From: Cytophagales bacterium
GTDB lineage: Bacteria; Bacteroidota; Bacteroidia; Cytophagales; Flammeovirgaceae
Assembly: GCA_025056215.1 (NCBI GenBank)
Contig: JANWWC010000001.1
Span: 186,001 to 250,000, forward strand
Length of the DNA stretch: 64,000 bases
Direction: 5' to 3'
In this document: positions 51,590 through 59,948 of the stretch, piece after piece
How positions within the stretch are numbered: the stretch's first letter is position 1
Layout: each line of letters starts with the position of its first letter
Notes under the pieces: generated by a model
Seen by the model: the letters and a program-made list of their open reading frames with translations, nothing else
Database searches by the model: none
What the model was told of the DNA's origin: nothing
Translations under genes and position numbers: made by a program

Positions 51590-53023
51590 CTAATTTATTT
51601 TATGAAGAGCTACTTTCTGACTAAGAACATTCGATAATTTAGACGCTAAATTGAATGGATCTGGAGTAGTATTATTAAAATTGTAGACTGCTCGAGGATA
51701 AGAAGCAGATTTATTAGTAGTTAGCACTGTAGGTTCAACACTCGCAAAATTATTTCCTATTATCAAGTCTGTGAAATCAATTTTAATATCTATAGTAAGA
51801 TTTTGACCTACGCGAATAATGCGAGGTTGTGGAAAAGAAATAGTATGTTCATGCGCAGCAACTTTATATCGCATATCGAATCTTGCCGAATCGTACTGAA
51901 ACCCGCTAAAATTATTGGGGTTGATTGTGACTGATGGGTCGTAGTATCTGTATTTTCCAATAAGAGCAAGTGTTGCAATCTCTCCGTTGGGAAGTCGCAT
52001 TTCGTTGCGTCTATTCAAATCACCAACGTTTTCCGCGGGAAGATTGTTAGGCAATCCGATAGTGAATCGAATTCCCACGTATTTAATAGTATCAGTTCCA
52101 TTAAAACTGCCACTTGGATATACACCTCGCAAAGTAAACCGACTCCCTGCATTATTATTGCCATCGTTAGTAGCCTCCACTAAATGATAAGAGTTGACAA
52201 TAGGTGCACTACTTCCATCGGGAAATACGAGCCTTACTTGTGAAATCCAAAACATTAAAGAATCTATTTGCAAGTAATCTTTGGTAGTGATAGGATTGTT
52301 TAGACTATCTCTCACAAAAGAGTTATTAGGATGATTTCCTTGTAAATATTGATAACGAAACAACCCACCTCCATCTGCTGAAGAAAGTGTAATTGCATTA
52401 AATAAAGTATCAGCTTTACCACCTTGCAAACCAGCCACAATAAGAGGTGTAAAAATTTGAGTAACATTTCCAGCTACTGGAAAATTGCTCGACCATCTTA
52501 AAGTAGAGGAGTAAGGAGCGTTATAACCCAAAATTGTATCTGAGAGTGCTTCAAAAACAAGTTCATCACTTCCTCGTTTTAGACGAAAAGAGGTAGACGA
52601 AAAATCAACAATATCAAAAACTATGTCTTCAGGTTGTACGATTCTTACTCCTAAGAACCCAAAAATTCTGCCGAAGTTCATTTTTTTATTTTCCCAATCT
52701 ACTACCCTTCCGCCATTATTAAAGTCGGTGTGGCTTACTGATTGGTTTTCATTGCATCGTGTAGGACCTTCAGCAATAATGACCTTATAAACTTGGTTAA
52801 AAATCAATAAATTATCTTTTTCACAACTATCTATATTGATGTCATTAAAATCTCTTCCTTGCAGAAGTCTTACAAGGGGAACACCACGAGTTTGCTTCCA
52901 AATCTTACCGTTTACAAAAGTTTGCTGGTATACTGAAGGAGTAGGAGTCTCTTCCTGTGATTTTCTGCAAGAAATTAAAGTGGACGCTATTAAAATAAAA
53001 CAAATGCGTATTTTCATTTTCAT
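51590..53023 (-). CDS. MbnP-family lipoprotein with N-terminal lipocalin-like domain
   Basis: 477 residues. Lipoprotein signal ending in LIASTLISC-R. An N-terminal part (about 28-160; GKIWKQTRGVPL, DNLLIFNQVYKVI) resembles small lipocalin-like or DUF-type Bacteroidota surface domains. The C-terminal half (about 225-465) matches the MbnP family: LQIDSLMFWISQVRLVFPDG, YHLVEATNDG, GIRFTIGLPNNLPAENVGDL, ALIGKYRY and HEHTISFPQP. MbnP-type proteins are tied to copper in methanobactin clusters; metal binding here is unproven. It ends with a tail rich in Asn and Ser. The fusion of the two parts is noted but not unusual. Confidence 0.78.
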   Translation of the reverse strand: MKMKIRICFILIASTLISCRKSQEETPTPSVYQQTFVNGKIWKQTRGVPLVRLLQGRDFNDINIDSCEKDNLLIFNQVYKVIIAEGPTRCNENQSVSHTDFNNGGRVVDWENKKMNFGRIFGFLGVRIVQPEDIVFDIVDFSSTSFRLKRGSDELVFEALSDTILGYNAPYSSTLRWSSNFPVAGNVTQIFTPLIVAGLQGGKADTLFNAITLSSADGGGLFRYQYLQGNHPNNSFVRDSLNNPITTKDYLQIDSLMFWISQVRLVFPDGSSAPIVNSYHLVEATNDGNNNAGSRFTLRGVYPSGSFNGTDTIKYVGIRFTIGLPNNLPAENVGDLNRRNEMRLPNGEIATLALIGKYRYYDPSVTINPNNFSGFQYDSARFDMRYKVAAHEHTISFPQPRIIRVGQNLTIDIKIDFTDLIIGNNFASVEPTVLTTNKSASYPRAVYNFNNTTPDPFNLASKLSNVLSQKVALHKIN

Positions 53024-53090
53024 AACTCAAATCTCTCTTGAAACTTTTGTAAAATGACAAAAAATAATTCTAAAAAGAAAATATATGTGC

Positions 53091-53129
53091 TTTTAAATAA
53101 AAAAGCCTGCAAGTTAAATAATTGCAGGC
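53091..53129 (-). terminator. Rho-independent terminator of the ExbB/ExbD unit
   Basis: A perfect 8-bp stem (GCCTGCAA at 53105-53112 with TTGCAGGC at 53122-53129, 9-nt loop) is followed on the minus strand by TTTTTTATTTA (53104 downward). It lies 22 nt after the last ExbD gene. Confidence 0.85.
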
Positions 53130-53151
53130 AAAGTTTTACAACATTGAAAAC

Positions 53152-53610
53152 TCAACTTGCTTTTTGAACGCTTGCATAATTAACTTTCAATGCTTTTGCT
53201 TTTCTCAATTGTAATTTGACATCGTTTACGATTCCCATTTTGCATTCTTTATCTATGCGAAGAGAAATAGTAAGCTTGTCCCTATCAACTTCTGGCAATT
53301 TATCTTTTTCTTGTAACACCCATTGTTCAATTTTATTGAGTTCGATAAGTACATCATTCACTTGAATGCGAGGTTCTGAGCCAAAGCGATCTGTTTCACG
53401 AGGTTTCCCTAAGTACAAATTTGCTACGAGCGACTTCTGTTCAAGTTTTTGCAACTGACTTGCGCTGGGTAGTTTATTTTCTACCAAAATAGTAGCTTCT
53501 CTTAAAACTGTTGTTACCATAAAAAAGAACAACAGCATGAAAATGATATCTGGCAATGCAGACGTTGGAATTTCTTGGCTTGTCTTAGATTTTTTCTTAA
53601 ACTTCGACAT
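53152..53610 (-). CDS. exbD: ExbD/TolR-type biopolymer transport protein
   Basis: 152 residues. A short cytoplasmic N-terminus (SKFKKKSKTSQEIPTSALPD) leads to one TM helix with the conserved Asp in PDIIFMLLFFFMVTTVLRE; the periplasmic domain follows. ExbD works with ExbB to couple proton flow to TonB-dependent uptake or to other envelope motors. It is the last of the four-gene minus-strand unit and is followed by a strong terminator. Confidence 0.92.
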   Translation of the reverse strand: MSKFKKKSKTSQEIPTSALPDIIFMLLFFFMVTTVLREATILVENKLPSASQLQKLEQKSLVANLYLGKPRETDRFGSEPRIQVNDVLIELNKIEQWVLQEKDKLPEVDRDKLTISLRIDKECKMGIVNDVKLQLRKAKALKVNYASVQKAS

Positions 53611-53628
53611 AAGAGTTATCGTTTTAAT

Positions 53629-54198
53629 TCATTTTTTCTTAGGTGCACTAGCATCTGCATCTGAAATTTGCAATGGAAAAGCCTCCTTAGCTTTTTTTAA
53701 CAACTCCTTTTCTTCTGGATTTTTTTCATCTAGTTTTAAATAATCCTCCAAGCTCATTTGCAGAAAGGCAGCGCGCAGTTCGTTATAAGCTCTTCGGACC
53801 TCGTCTTGTACTGCTATATATTTTTCATAGCTCGTACCTCGGTCCGTTTTGATAGAAATGATAGCATCTTTAGGGCTATCTGAAAGCTTAGGATTTCTAC
53901 CATTATTAGAAATAAACTCTTTTACCATATTCTTAATCATATGGATTTCTCCTAATTCATTTTCTATCAAAAGCATATCTTTTGAGTTGAGCAATATATT
54001 AAACACGTTGCGTTCATTTATTTGAACGTCTGTTTCAGGAGCGTCATCGGGATGAGGAGGAAGTACTACCGTAATTCCTTTTTCAGATGCTATAGTAGTA
54101 GTTACTAAAAAGAAAATAAGAAGTAAGAACGCGATATCTGCCATTGAACTGGCATTAATTTCTTGTTTAGCGCGTTCTTTTTTTCCTTTACTAATCAT
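53629..54198 (-). CDS. exbD: Second ExbD/TolR-type biopolymer transport protein
   Basis: 189 residues, longer than its neighbour. The N-terminus (GKKERAKQEINASSMADIAF) carries the conserved Asp of the ExbD TM helix (MADIAFLLLIFFLVTTTI), followed by a periplasmic domain and a C-terminal tail rich in Ala, Glu and Lys (KEAFPLQISDADASAPKKK). Two different ExbD subunits next to one ExbB are common in Bacteroidota; the pair may form a heteromeric motor component. It lies 12 nt from the upstream membrane-protein gene. Confidence 0.92.
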   Translation of the reverse strand: MISKGKKERAKQEINASSMADIAFLLLIFFLVTTTIASEKGITVVLPPHPDDAPETDVQINERNVFNILLNSKDMLLIENELGEIHMIKNMVKEFISNNGRNPKLSDSPKDAIISIKTDRGTSYEKYIAVQDEVRRAYNELRAAFLQMSLEDYLKLDEKNPEEKELLKKAKEAFPLQISDADASAPKKK

Positions 54199-54210
54199 AC
54201 TGATAAAAGA

Positions 54211-54642
54211 TTAACGGTCAAAAAATTTAACTATCTCTCCGTAAATAATCAAGCCCAATAAAGTAAATATCATGACATAAGTCATAATAAGAGAAGCCCC
54301 AATGGTTTTAGAGGTTGCTTCTGTAATTCCCATTTCTTTGAATTTTTCACTTACAGAGCCATCAGATATCAGATAGCCAATCAGAAACAAAACTACAATA
54401 GTGCCGATTCCGATTCCAATGGTTGTAAACGTTTTAAGATTATCTAAATTTGCCCAAATAGGCAGCAGAAGAGAACCTCCAAAAGCTAAAATGATCATCA
54501 CATAGCTTTCTCGCAAAGCAAAATCCGCCATAAAATTTTTTAGGCTGTCACCACCTGAAATCATGGCAAATAAAGATCCCAACACAAACACTACCACGAA
54601 CACATAACTAATAATGACGGCTGGCTTTAATAAGTTTTTCAT
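54211..54642 (-). CDS. Small four-TM membrane protein in the ExbB/ExbD unit
   Basis: 143 residues with four hydrophobic segments (about 10-28, 47-64, 73-91, 115-133) and almost no soluble domain. It sits between exbB and the two exbD genes in the same orientation, with 12-20 nt gaps. Such a protein is found in this position in several Bacteroidota ExbB/D clusters. The function is unknown; an accessory or assembly role in the motor is inferred from position. Confidence 0.75.
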   Translation of the reverse strand: MKNLLKPAVIISYVFVVVFVLGSLFAMISGGDSLKNFMADFALRESYVMIILAFGGSLLLPIWANLDNLKTFTTIGIGIGTIVVLFLIGYLISDGSVSEKFKEMGITEATSKTIGASLIMTYVMIFTLLGLIIYGEIVKFFDR

Positions 54643-54662
54643 ATCAATTGAAAAGTTATTTT

Positions 54663-55454
54663 TTACTTTTTGGTGAGGTTATGTTTGATAAGTACATCAA
54701 CTAGTGAGATAGAAGCTTCCTCCATACTACCCACAATACCATCTATTTTGGAAGAGCAGTAATTGTAACACAACTGGAGAATAATCGCTACTACAAGCCC
54801 CCCTACAGTAGTGATAAGAGCTACTTTAATACCACCTGCTACTACAGTAGGAGAAATATCACCTGCGGCTTCAATCATGTCAAAAGCCTGAATCATACCG
54901 ATAACCGTACCTAAGAATCCGAGCATAGGAGCAAGCGCAATAAAGAGAGAAATCCAAACTAACCCTCTTTCCAATTTTGCCATCTCTACTGATCCATAAG
55001 CAATAATTGATTTTTCTACCATTTCAATACCTTCTGACATACGCATAAGCCCTTGTGTAAAAATAGAAGCTACAGGACCTCTCGTCGATTTAGTAACTTG
55101 CAAAGCAGCTTCCACTCCGCCCTCTTCGAGTGCCTCTTCTACCTTTTTCACCAACTTTGTGGTGTTAGTAGTAGCTAAGTTAAGGGTAATAATCCGTTCA
55201 ATAGCTACAGAAAGCCCTAAAATTAAACAAATGAGCACTAAAGACATAAACTCCCACCCTCCCTCAATAAATTTAGTTTTGAGAGCTTGATGGAAAGTTT
55301 CTTCTTGCACTGGTGTGGAGGCGGAAGACGATGTAGTAGTAGAATTCGCCTCTGTTTTGGGTTCACTCGCAGGAGTTTGCGCATTATCCTGAGCGTAAAG
55401 AATTGTTGATACAAAAAACGTACAAGCAACTAAGCTATAAATAACCTTTCTCAT
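54663..55454 (-). CDS. exbB: ExbB/TolQ/MotA-family proton channel protein
   Basis: 263 residues from MRKVIYSL; a Met 23 codons earlier is in frame but the later start gives a clean signal peptide (VACTFFVSTILYAQ). A Ser/Thr/Glu-rich linker (about 22-52) is followed by the MotA/TolQ/ExbB region: first TM (about 70-90), a large cytoplasmic loop and two further TMs (LVWISLFIALAPMLGFLGTV, VALITTVGGLVVAIILQL). It forms the proton channel with the ExbD subunits and powers TonB or an envelope motor. The long N-terminal extension with a signal sequence is common in Bacteroidota ExbB. Confidence 0.9.
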   Translation of the reverse strand: MRKVIYSLVACTFFVSTILYAQDNAQTPASEPKTEANSTTTSSSASTPVQEETFHQALKTKFIEGGWEFMSLVLICLILGLSVAIERIITLNLATTNTTKLVKKVEEALEEGGVEAALQVTKSTRGPVASIFTQGLMRMSEGIEMVEKSIIAYGSVEMAKLERGLVWISLFIALAPMLGFLGTVIGMIQAFDMIEAAGDISPTVVAGGIKVALITTVGGLVVAIILQLCYNYCSSKIDGIVGSMEEASISLVDVLIKHNLTKK

Positions 55455-55541
55455 TTTTAAAACTGATGTAGTTAAACAATTAAATTTCCGGCTGAAAAAT
55501 AATAATGAATCTAAAATGAACAATAAAAAATTACAAATTTT

Positions 55542-56594
55542 TCAATAGCCGCGTTTTAAAGTTGATTTTCTAATGATTAATTCTCCTTTAAGCTTAATAT
55601 GAACAGGAGGAGGTATTGTAATTTTTTCTTGATTTTTTTGTTTTTCGATTGCTTCGATGCGTTCAATTAACAAACGCATAGCAGTAGCTCCAATCTCAAA
55701 ACCTGGCTGAGCTACTACTGTAATAGGAGGTTCTACAGCACAAGTAAGCGGATCGTTTGTAAATCCCCCTAAAGCAATTTCCTCTGGAATTTGAATTCCT
55801 CTCTCTTTGAGTTTATAAAAAGCGCCTAATGTTACTAAATTATTCATTCCAAAAATAGCATCTATTTCTTTTCCAGAGCTTAAAATTTGTTCTGCTGCTT
55901 CCATTCCTCCTTGTAAACTCATATCACTCTGGAAGATAAGAGAGTTGTCCAATGGAATTTTATAGGTGGCCAATGCGGCTACATATCCTTTCAAACGCTC
56001 TAAAGCGATAGAAGAACTTTTAGGTCCGCTGATATGCGCAATTTTAGTACAACCTTGTTGAATGAGATGTTCTACAAGCTTAAAAGCTCCTTCATGGTCG
56101 TCTACTTCTACTGTGCTTACATCAAAATCGCGGCAAACTCTATCATAAAACACAAAAGGCACTCCTTTAGATACAAGCCTTTCAAAATGGTCGTATTCGG
56201 TGGTAGTAGCTGCTACCGAAATGAGAAGTCCATCCACTCGGCTTGAAACCAACGCTTGAATATCTCCTTTTTCACGTTCATAACTTTCTTTTGACTGGCA
56301 AACCATGACCCTATACCCTCTTTCATAAGCGACAGACTCCATGCCACTCAATACTGTGGAAAAGAAGTGGTTGACAATTTCGGGCACTACTACTCCAATC
56401 ATGTTAGACTTGCTCTTGCGCAGATTGAGCGCCAACATATTAGGTTGGTAGTCCAACTCTTGAGCGAGCTTTTGAACGGCTTCTTTAGTTTTAGCGCTTA
56501 TATCGGGATGATCTTGCAACGCACGTGATACAGTAGAGGTGGAGAGCCCTAATTTTCGTGCTATATCTTTTAGCGTTACTTGTGTTGGTTTCAT
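55542..56594 (-). CDS. LacI-family transcriptional regulator
   Basis: 350 residues from MKPTQVTL (the frame could start 10 codons earlier). HTH with hinge at 1-60 (VTLKDIARKLGLSTSTVSRA), then the periplasmic-binding-like effector domain (VVPEIVNHFFSTVLSGMES; DGLLISVAATT). It is 23 nt downstream of the sodium:solute symporter gene, so it may control sugar uptake by that unit and be autoregulated. A candidate dyad with two GATC boxes (58423-58440) lies upstream of the symporter start. The effector is unknown. Confidence 0.9.
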   Translation of the reverse strand: MKPTQVTLKDIARKLGLSTSTVSRALQDHPDISAKTKEAVQKLAQELDYQPNMLALNLRKSKSNMIGVVVPEIVNHFFSTVLSGMESVAYERGYRVMVCQSKESYEREKGDIQALVSSRVDGLLISVAATTTEYDHFERLVSKGVPFVFYDRVCRDFDVSTVEVDDHEGAFKLVEHLIQQGCTKIAHISGPKSSSIALERLKGYVAALATYKIPLDNSLIFQSDMSLQGGMEAAEQILSSGKEIDAIFGMNNLVTLGAFYKLKERGIQIPEEIALGGFTNDPLTCAVEPPITVVAQPGFEIGATAMRLLIERIEAIEKQKNQEKITIPPPVHIKLKGELIIRKSTLKRGY

Positions 56595-56617
56595 AGACAA
56601 ATGAGCAGTATTAAAAT

Positions 56618-58417
56618 TTACCAAAATACCGCGTATAGAACTGTGAGAATCAAAAGAATCCCGCTAGCGCCTATATTGAAAGCCCTGCCTGTTACAAATA
56701 GGTGCGTTCCATACATTATCGATTTTTTATCGTCCTTAATAGTACTTAAAGCTGATAAAGCTAAAATTAAAGTTTCAATTACAAGCAAATGTATCAATAT
56801 TTTTCCTAAAATGCTATCAACATTCACGCCTTTTGATTGAGCTACTAAGAAAAGTACTAAAGTTACTAAAAATAGCGCAAAGTGAAACAAAGTCTTGGTC
56901 AATAAAAGTTTGTCGTCTTTGTGCTCATCGGTACTCCTGTGGTCATAAGCGCTTACCCCCATCATAATAAAAGACAACAAAACAAATACAATTCCCATTC
57001 TATCTAAGAAAGCCATAGAAGGAAGCATAATTTTTAATCCAAAAGAAAGCGGTAGTGTTGTGATTGCTACTGCATACGCACCATTAGCAGTAGCCTTTTT
57101 CCAAAAGAATCCGAAGACAAAAATGACAAAGATGCCAGGGCTTACTAAGCCTGTAAATTCTTGTATAAATTGAAAAGCCTGTTCGATTTTTCCTAATAGG
57201 GGTGCTACAGCGCAAGCAATCAACAAAGAAACAAAGCTTACAATTCTACCTACGGCTACCTGACGCTTGTTTGAAGCATTTTTATCAAAAAAATGTTTGT
57301 AAATGTCAAGTGTAAAAATAGTGGCGGTACTGTTCATCATCGAAGCCAAAGAAGAAACAATAGCTGCCGAAAGTGCTGCAAAAGCAGCCCCTTTGAGTCC
57401 TGGAGGTAAAAGTTGTAACAATGCCGGATATGCTTTGTCGGGTTTAGGAGTACCTTCAATGTTCATGTTGTTAACAATTACATCAACTCCTTCATGATAG
57501 AGCACGTATGCTGCAATTCCAGGAATGACTACAATCAAAGGCATTAACAACTTAAGATATCCTGCAAATACGACTCCTTTTTGGGCTTCTTCTAAAGATT
57601 TAGCGGCTAATGCGCGTTGTGTGATATACTGGTTGCAACCCCAGTAATTTAGATTTACAATCCACATTCCTCCAATCAGAACTGTAATTCCTGGCAAATC
57701 GATGTAATTTTTGTGACTACTTTCAAGAATCATATGAAAATGCTGAGGAGCTTTTTCGATGAGCGTAAAAAAACCTAAAAGAGCTTTTTGAGGAGCCACC
57801 AAATTAAGAGCTAAGTAAGTAGTAGCAAGCCCTCCGACTACCAAAAAAATTACTTGAATAATATCTGTCCACGCTACAGCCATTAATCCGCCATAAATAG
57901 AATACACCAAAGCAAAAAGCGCTAAGGCGAAGATAGCATAATGTAAATCTATTCCAAAAACAGTGTTAATACTCAGCGCTCCTAAATACAAGACAGAGGT
58001 GAGATTGACAAATACATAAACTGCCAACCAAAAAACTGCTAAAATAGTGCGCACGCGGCTGTCATAGCGCATCTCCAAAAATTGAGGCATAGTAAAAATT
58101 TTCTTTTCTAAAAAGATGGGTAGAAAAAACTTTCCAACAATCACTAAAGTAGCAGCAGCCATCCACTCATAAGTAGAAATCGCAAGACCTAAAGCAAATC
58201 CCGAACCTGACATTCCAATAAATTGCTCTGCCGAAATGTTGGAAGCAATTAAGGACGCCCCAATAGCCCACCAAGGAAGAGCTTTGCCTGCCAAGAAGTA
58301 ATCTTCTGATGTTTTTTCATGACCGCTTTTATCGCGAGACACCCAAAGACCTACCCCCACAATAATGATACAATAAATTGAGAAAACGATAATATCAATT
58401 GTAGCAAAATTTTCCAT
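56618..58417 (-). CDS. Sodium:solute symporter (SSS family)
   Basis: 599 residues with about 14 TM helices. Family signatures include GVGLWVSRDKSGHEKTSEDY near the N-terminus, WWAIGASLIASNISAEQFIG (about 50-69) and AALSAAIVSSLASMMNS in the middle, which carries the sodium-binding Ser residues. SSS proteins import sugars, amino acids, vitamins or sialic acid with Na+. The adjacent LacI regulator suggests a sugar. Close similarity to SGLT-type transporters is likely but not proven. Confidence 0.92.
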   Translation of the reverse strand: MENFATIDIIVFSIYCIIIVGVGLWVSRDKSGHEKTSEDYFLAGKALPWWAIGASLIASNISAEQFIGMSGSGFALGLAISTYEWMAAATLVIVGKFFLPIFLEKKIFTMPQFLEMRYDSRVRTILAVFWLAVYVFVNLTSVLYLGALSINTVFGIDLHYAIFALALFALVYSIYGGLMAVAWTDIIQVIFLVVGGLATTYLALNLVAPQKALLGFFTLIEKAPQHFHMILESSHKNYIDLPGITVLIGGMWIVNLNYWGCNQYITQRALAAKSLEEAQKGVVFAGYLKLLMPLIVVIPGIAAYVLYHEGVDVIVNNMNIEGTPKPDKAYPALLQLLPPGLKGAAFAALSAAIVSSLASMMNSTATIFTLDIYKHFFDKNASNKRQVAVGRIVSFVSLLIACAVAPLLGKIEQAFQFIQEFTGLVSPGIFVIFVFGFFWKKATANGAYAVAITTLPLSFGLKIMLPSMAFLDRMGIVFVLLSFIMMGVSAYDHRSTDEHKDDKLLLTKTLFHFALFLVTLVLFLVAQSKGVNVDSILGKILIHLLVIETLILALSALSTIKDDKKSIMYGTHLFVTGRAFNIGASGILLILTVLYAVFW

Positions 58418-58508
58418 TTTTTGATCGTTGTAGTGTGATCGTAAAAAGTGAATTTATCTTTTCAAAAAAAACTATCGTTTCTGAAAACAAAAAATATTTT
58501 TTCAAAAA

Positions 58509-59213
58509 CTATTTAGGATTGGTTGCCCAAATGGTAGCCTCTGTAATAAAACCCACATCATTGAGTTGTAACATCGAAAGAATAGTATGAGCTACCTCCG
58601 TTGCTTGAAGTTTCGTAGGATTAAATTCTTTAGGTTCTCTTCCCGAATTTTGAGCAAAATTGGTTTGTACTTCACTTGGATTGACCAACATTACGCGAAT
58701 ATTATGCTTGCGAAGTTCCGCTCGCCAGCACTCTGTCATTCCTGCCAAAGCGAATTTAGAAGCTACATAAGCTGTTCCGCCTGCAAATCCTGCTTTTCCA
58801 GCAGTGGAAGAAATATTGACAATATTTCCATAATTATTGGCAATAAAATGCTTAGCAGTTTCGCGTGCTACCAACATCGCTCCTGTAACGTTAGTAGCTA
58901 GAAGTTCGTTGAATCGTTGTGTATCAATTTCGGTAAGCATGCTGAAATAACCATGAGCAGCATTATTGATAAGGGTATTAAATCCTCCTAAAGTTTTGAC
59001 AGTAAAAGCAACAAGATCTTCTACATCTTTTTCTATGGCTACGTCTGCTCTAAAAAAATGAACTCCAAGTTCGTGAGCACTTTTTTCGAGTCTTTCGCGA
59101 TTTCTTCCACAGATTACTACCTGAGCGCCATGGTTTTTGAGTTGGCGAGCTGTTTCATATCCGATCCCAGATGAACCTCCTGTTATCAATACTTTTGCAT
59201 CTGATAGTTTCAT
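58509..59213 (-). CDS. Short-chain dehydrogenase/reductase (SDR family)
   Basis: 234 residues, classical SDR. TGGSSGIGYETARQL (about 11-25) binds the cofactor, NNAAHGY is the NNAG-type segment, the catalytic Ser is in IVNISSTAGKAG and the YxxxK pair is in AYVASKFALAGM. It likely reduces a 3-oxoacyl or similar carbonyl group. The basic residues after the first strand (CGRNRERL) suggest NADP(H). It follows the Hpt gene with a 9-nt gap; I see no functional tie. Confidence 0.9.
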   Translation of the reverse strand: MKLSDAKVLITGGSSGIGYETARQLKNHGAQVVICGRNRERLEKSAHELGVHFFRADVAIEKDVEDLVAFTVKTLGGFNTLINNAAHGYFSMLTEIDTQRFNELLATNVTGAMLVARETAKHFIANNYGNIVNISSTAGKAGFAGGTAYVASKFALAGMTECWRAELRKHNIRVMLVNPSEVQTNFAQNSGREPKEFNPTKLQATEVAHTILSMLQLNDVGFITEATIWATNPK

Positions 59214-59222
59214 AAAATACGC

Positions 59223-59543
59223 TTAAATTTGGACATTTGATTGTGTTTCTTTTAAAATCTGCAACAATTCTACAAATTCTTTTTGACCTAAAGAACGGTT
59301 AGCGAGAAGTTCTTTTTCACATTCGGCTACTTTCTCAAAAAGAGCAATCGCTCCAAATGTGCGCGCCAAACCTTTTAAGGTATGCAGTCCGATTCGAATA
59401 CTATTAGCAGAATGTTGTTTATGAATTTCTTGTAATAAAAGAAAAGCATCAGAAAAGAACTCAGATAAAAGTTTCCTGAATTCTTCTTCTGATGCTGATA
59501 ACTCTCTTAAATCAGATAACGTCTTGTGGTTCCAATACTGCAT
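59223..59543 (-). CDS. Orphan histidine-containing phosphotransfer (Hpt) protein
   Basis: 106 residues from MQYWNHKTLSD; a longer frame to 59582 lies within the upstream gene. A four-helix Hpt domain with the phospho-acceptor in LHTLKGLARTFGA. It can pass a phosphoryl group between hybrid kinases and receivers in a relay. Its start is coupled to the upstream DUF4177 gene by TAATG, which is a firm sign of co-translation. No hybrid kinase is in the window. Confidence 0.88.
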   Translation of the reverse strand: MQYWNHKTLSDLRELSASEEEFRKLLSEFFSDAFLLLQEIHKQHSANSIRIGLHTLKGLARTFGAIALFEKVAECEKELLANRSLGQKEFVELLQILKETQSNVQI

Positions 59544-59851
59544 TATCCAAGTGCGTGATCGCTTACATATTCTTTTTTCCAAAAGAATAAGTAACCATCT
59601 GTAAGCGAATAACCATAACCATATCCTCCATCTCCGATACGGTCATAGTCGTACTCACCGCGCAACACAGCTTGTACGCTCACCAATTCCCAGCCTTGTT
59701 CACCCATTTCTTCGAGCATACGCTCGTAGCGCTCGTTTCCGATAAGGCTGTCGATTTTTGCCATCTTAGGTGTGAGTAATTCGTCGTACTGATTCCAACG
59801 CTCTGCATACTCAATTGGAAAGAATGTTGTTTTATAACGATACTTTACCAT
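59543..59851 (-). CDS. DUF4177-like small protein
   Basis: 102 residues, soluble. The C-terminal pattern GEQGWELVSVQAVLRGEYDY followed by LFFWKKEY matches DUF4177; Tyr and Gly are frequent near the end (DGGYGYGYSLTDGYLF). Function unknown. It is the first gene of the unit with Hpt (TAATG overlap) and SDR. A promoter for this unit should lie in the 97-bp gap to 59949, which it shares with the divergent exonuclease gene. Confidence 0.78.
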   Translation of the reverse strand: MVKYRYKTTFFPIEYAERWNQYDELLTPKMAKIDSLIGNERYERMLEEMGEQGWELVSVQAVLRGEYDYDRIGDGGYGYGYSLTDGYLFFWKKEYVSDHALG

Positions 59852-59872
59852 AGCTAAATAACCGGTTGATAA

Positions 59873-59903
59873 TTGCCTGCGCTAAATTGAATAATTATTT
59901 TTG
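59873..59903 (+). promoter_or_regulatory. Candidate Bacteroidota-type promoter for the exonuclease/GIY-YIG gene
   Basis: TTG at 59873-59875 and TATTTTTG at 59896-59903 (consensus TAnnTTTG) are spaced 20 bp apart, the usual range being 17-23. The -7 box ends 45 nt before the ATG at 59949. Confidence 0.55.
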
Positions 59904-59948
59904 CTTCACAAGCATTCTTAATATGAAATTTCCTTAAAAAAGGTTAAA

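Noticed and set aside
58423-58440. LacI operator upstream of the symporter gene
   Set aside because: Two GATC boxes with partly symmetric flanks are suggestive, but the dyad is imperfect and lacks the central CG typical of LacI sites.
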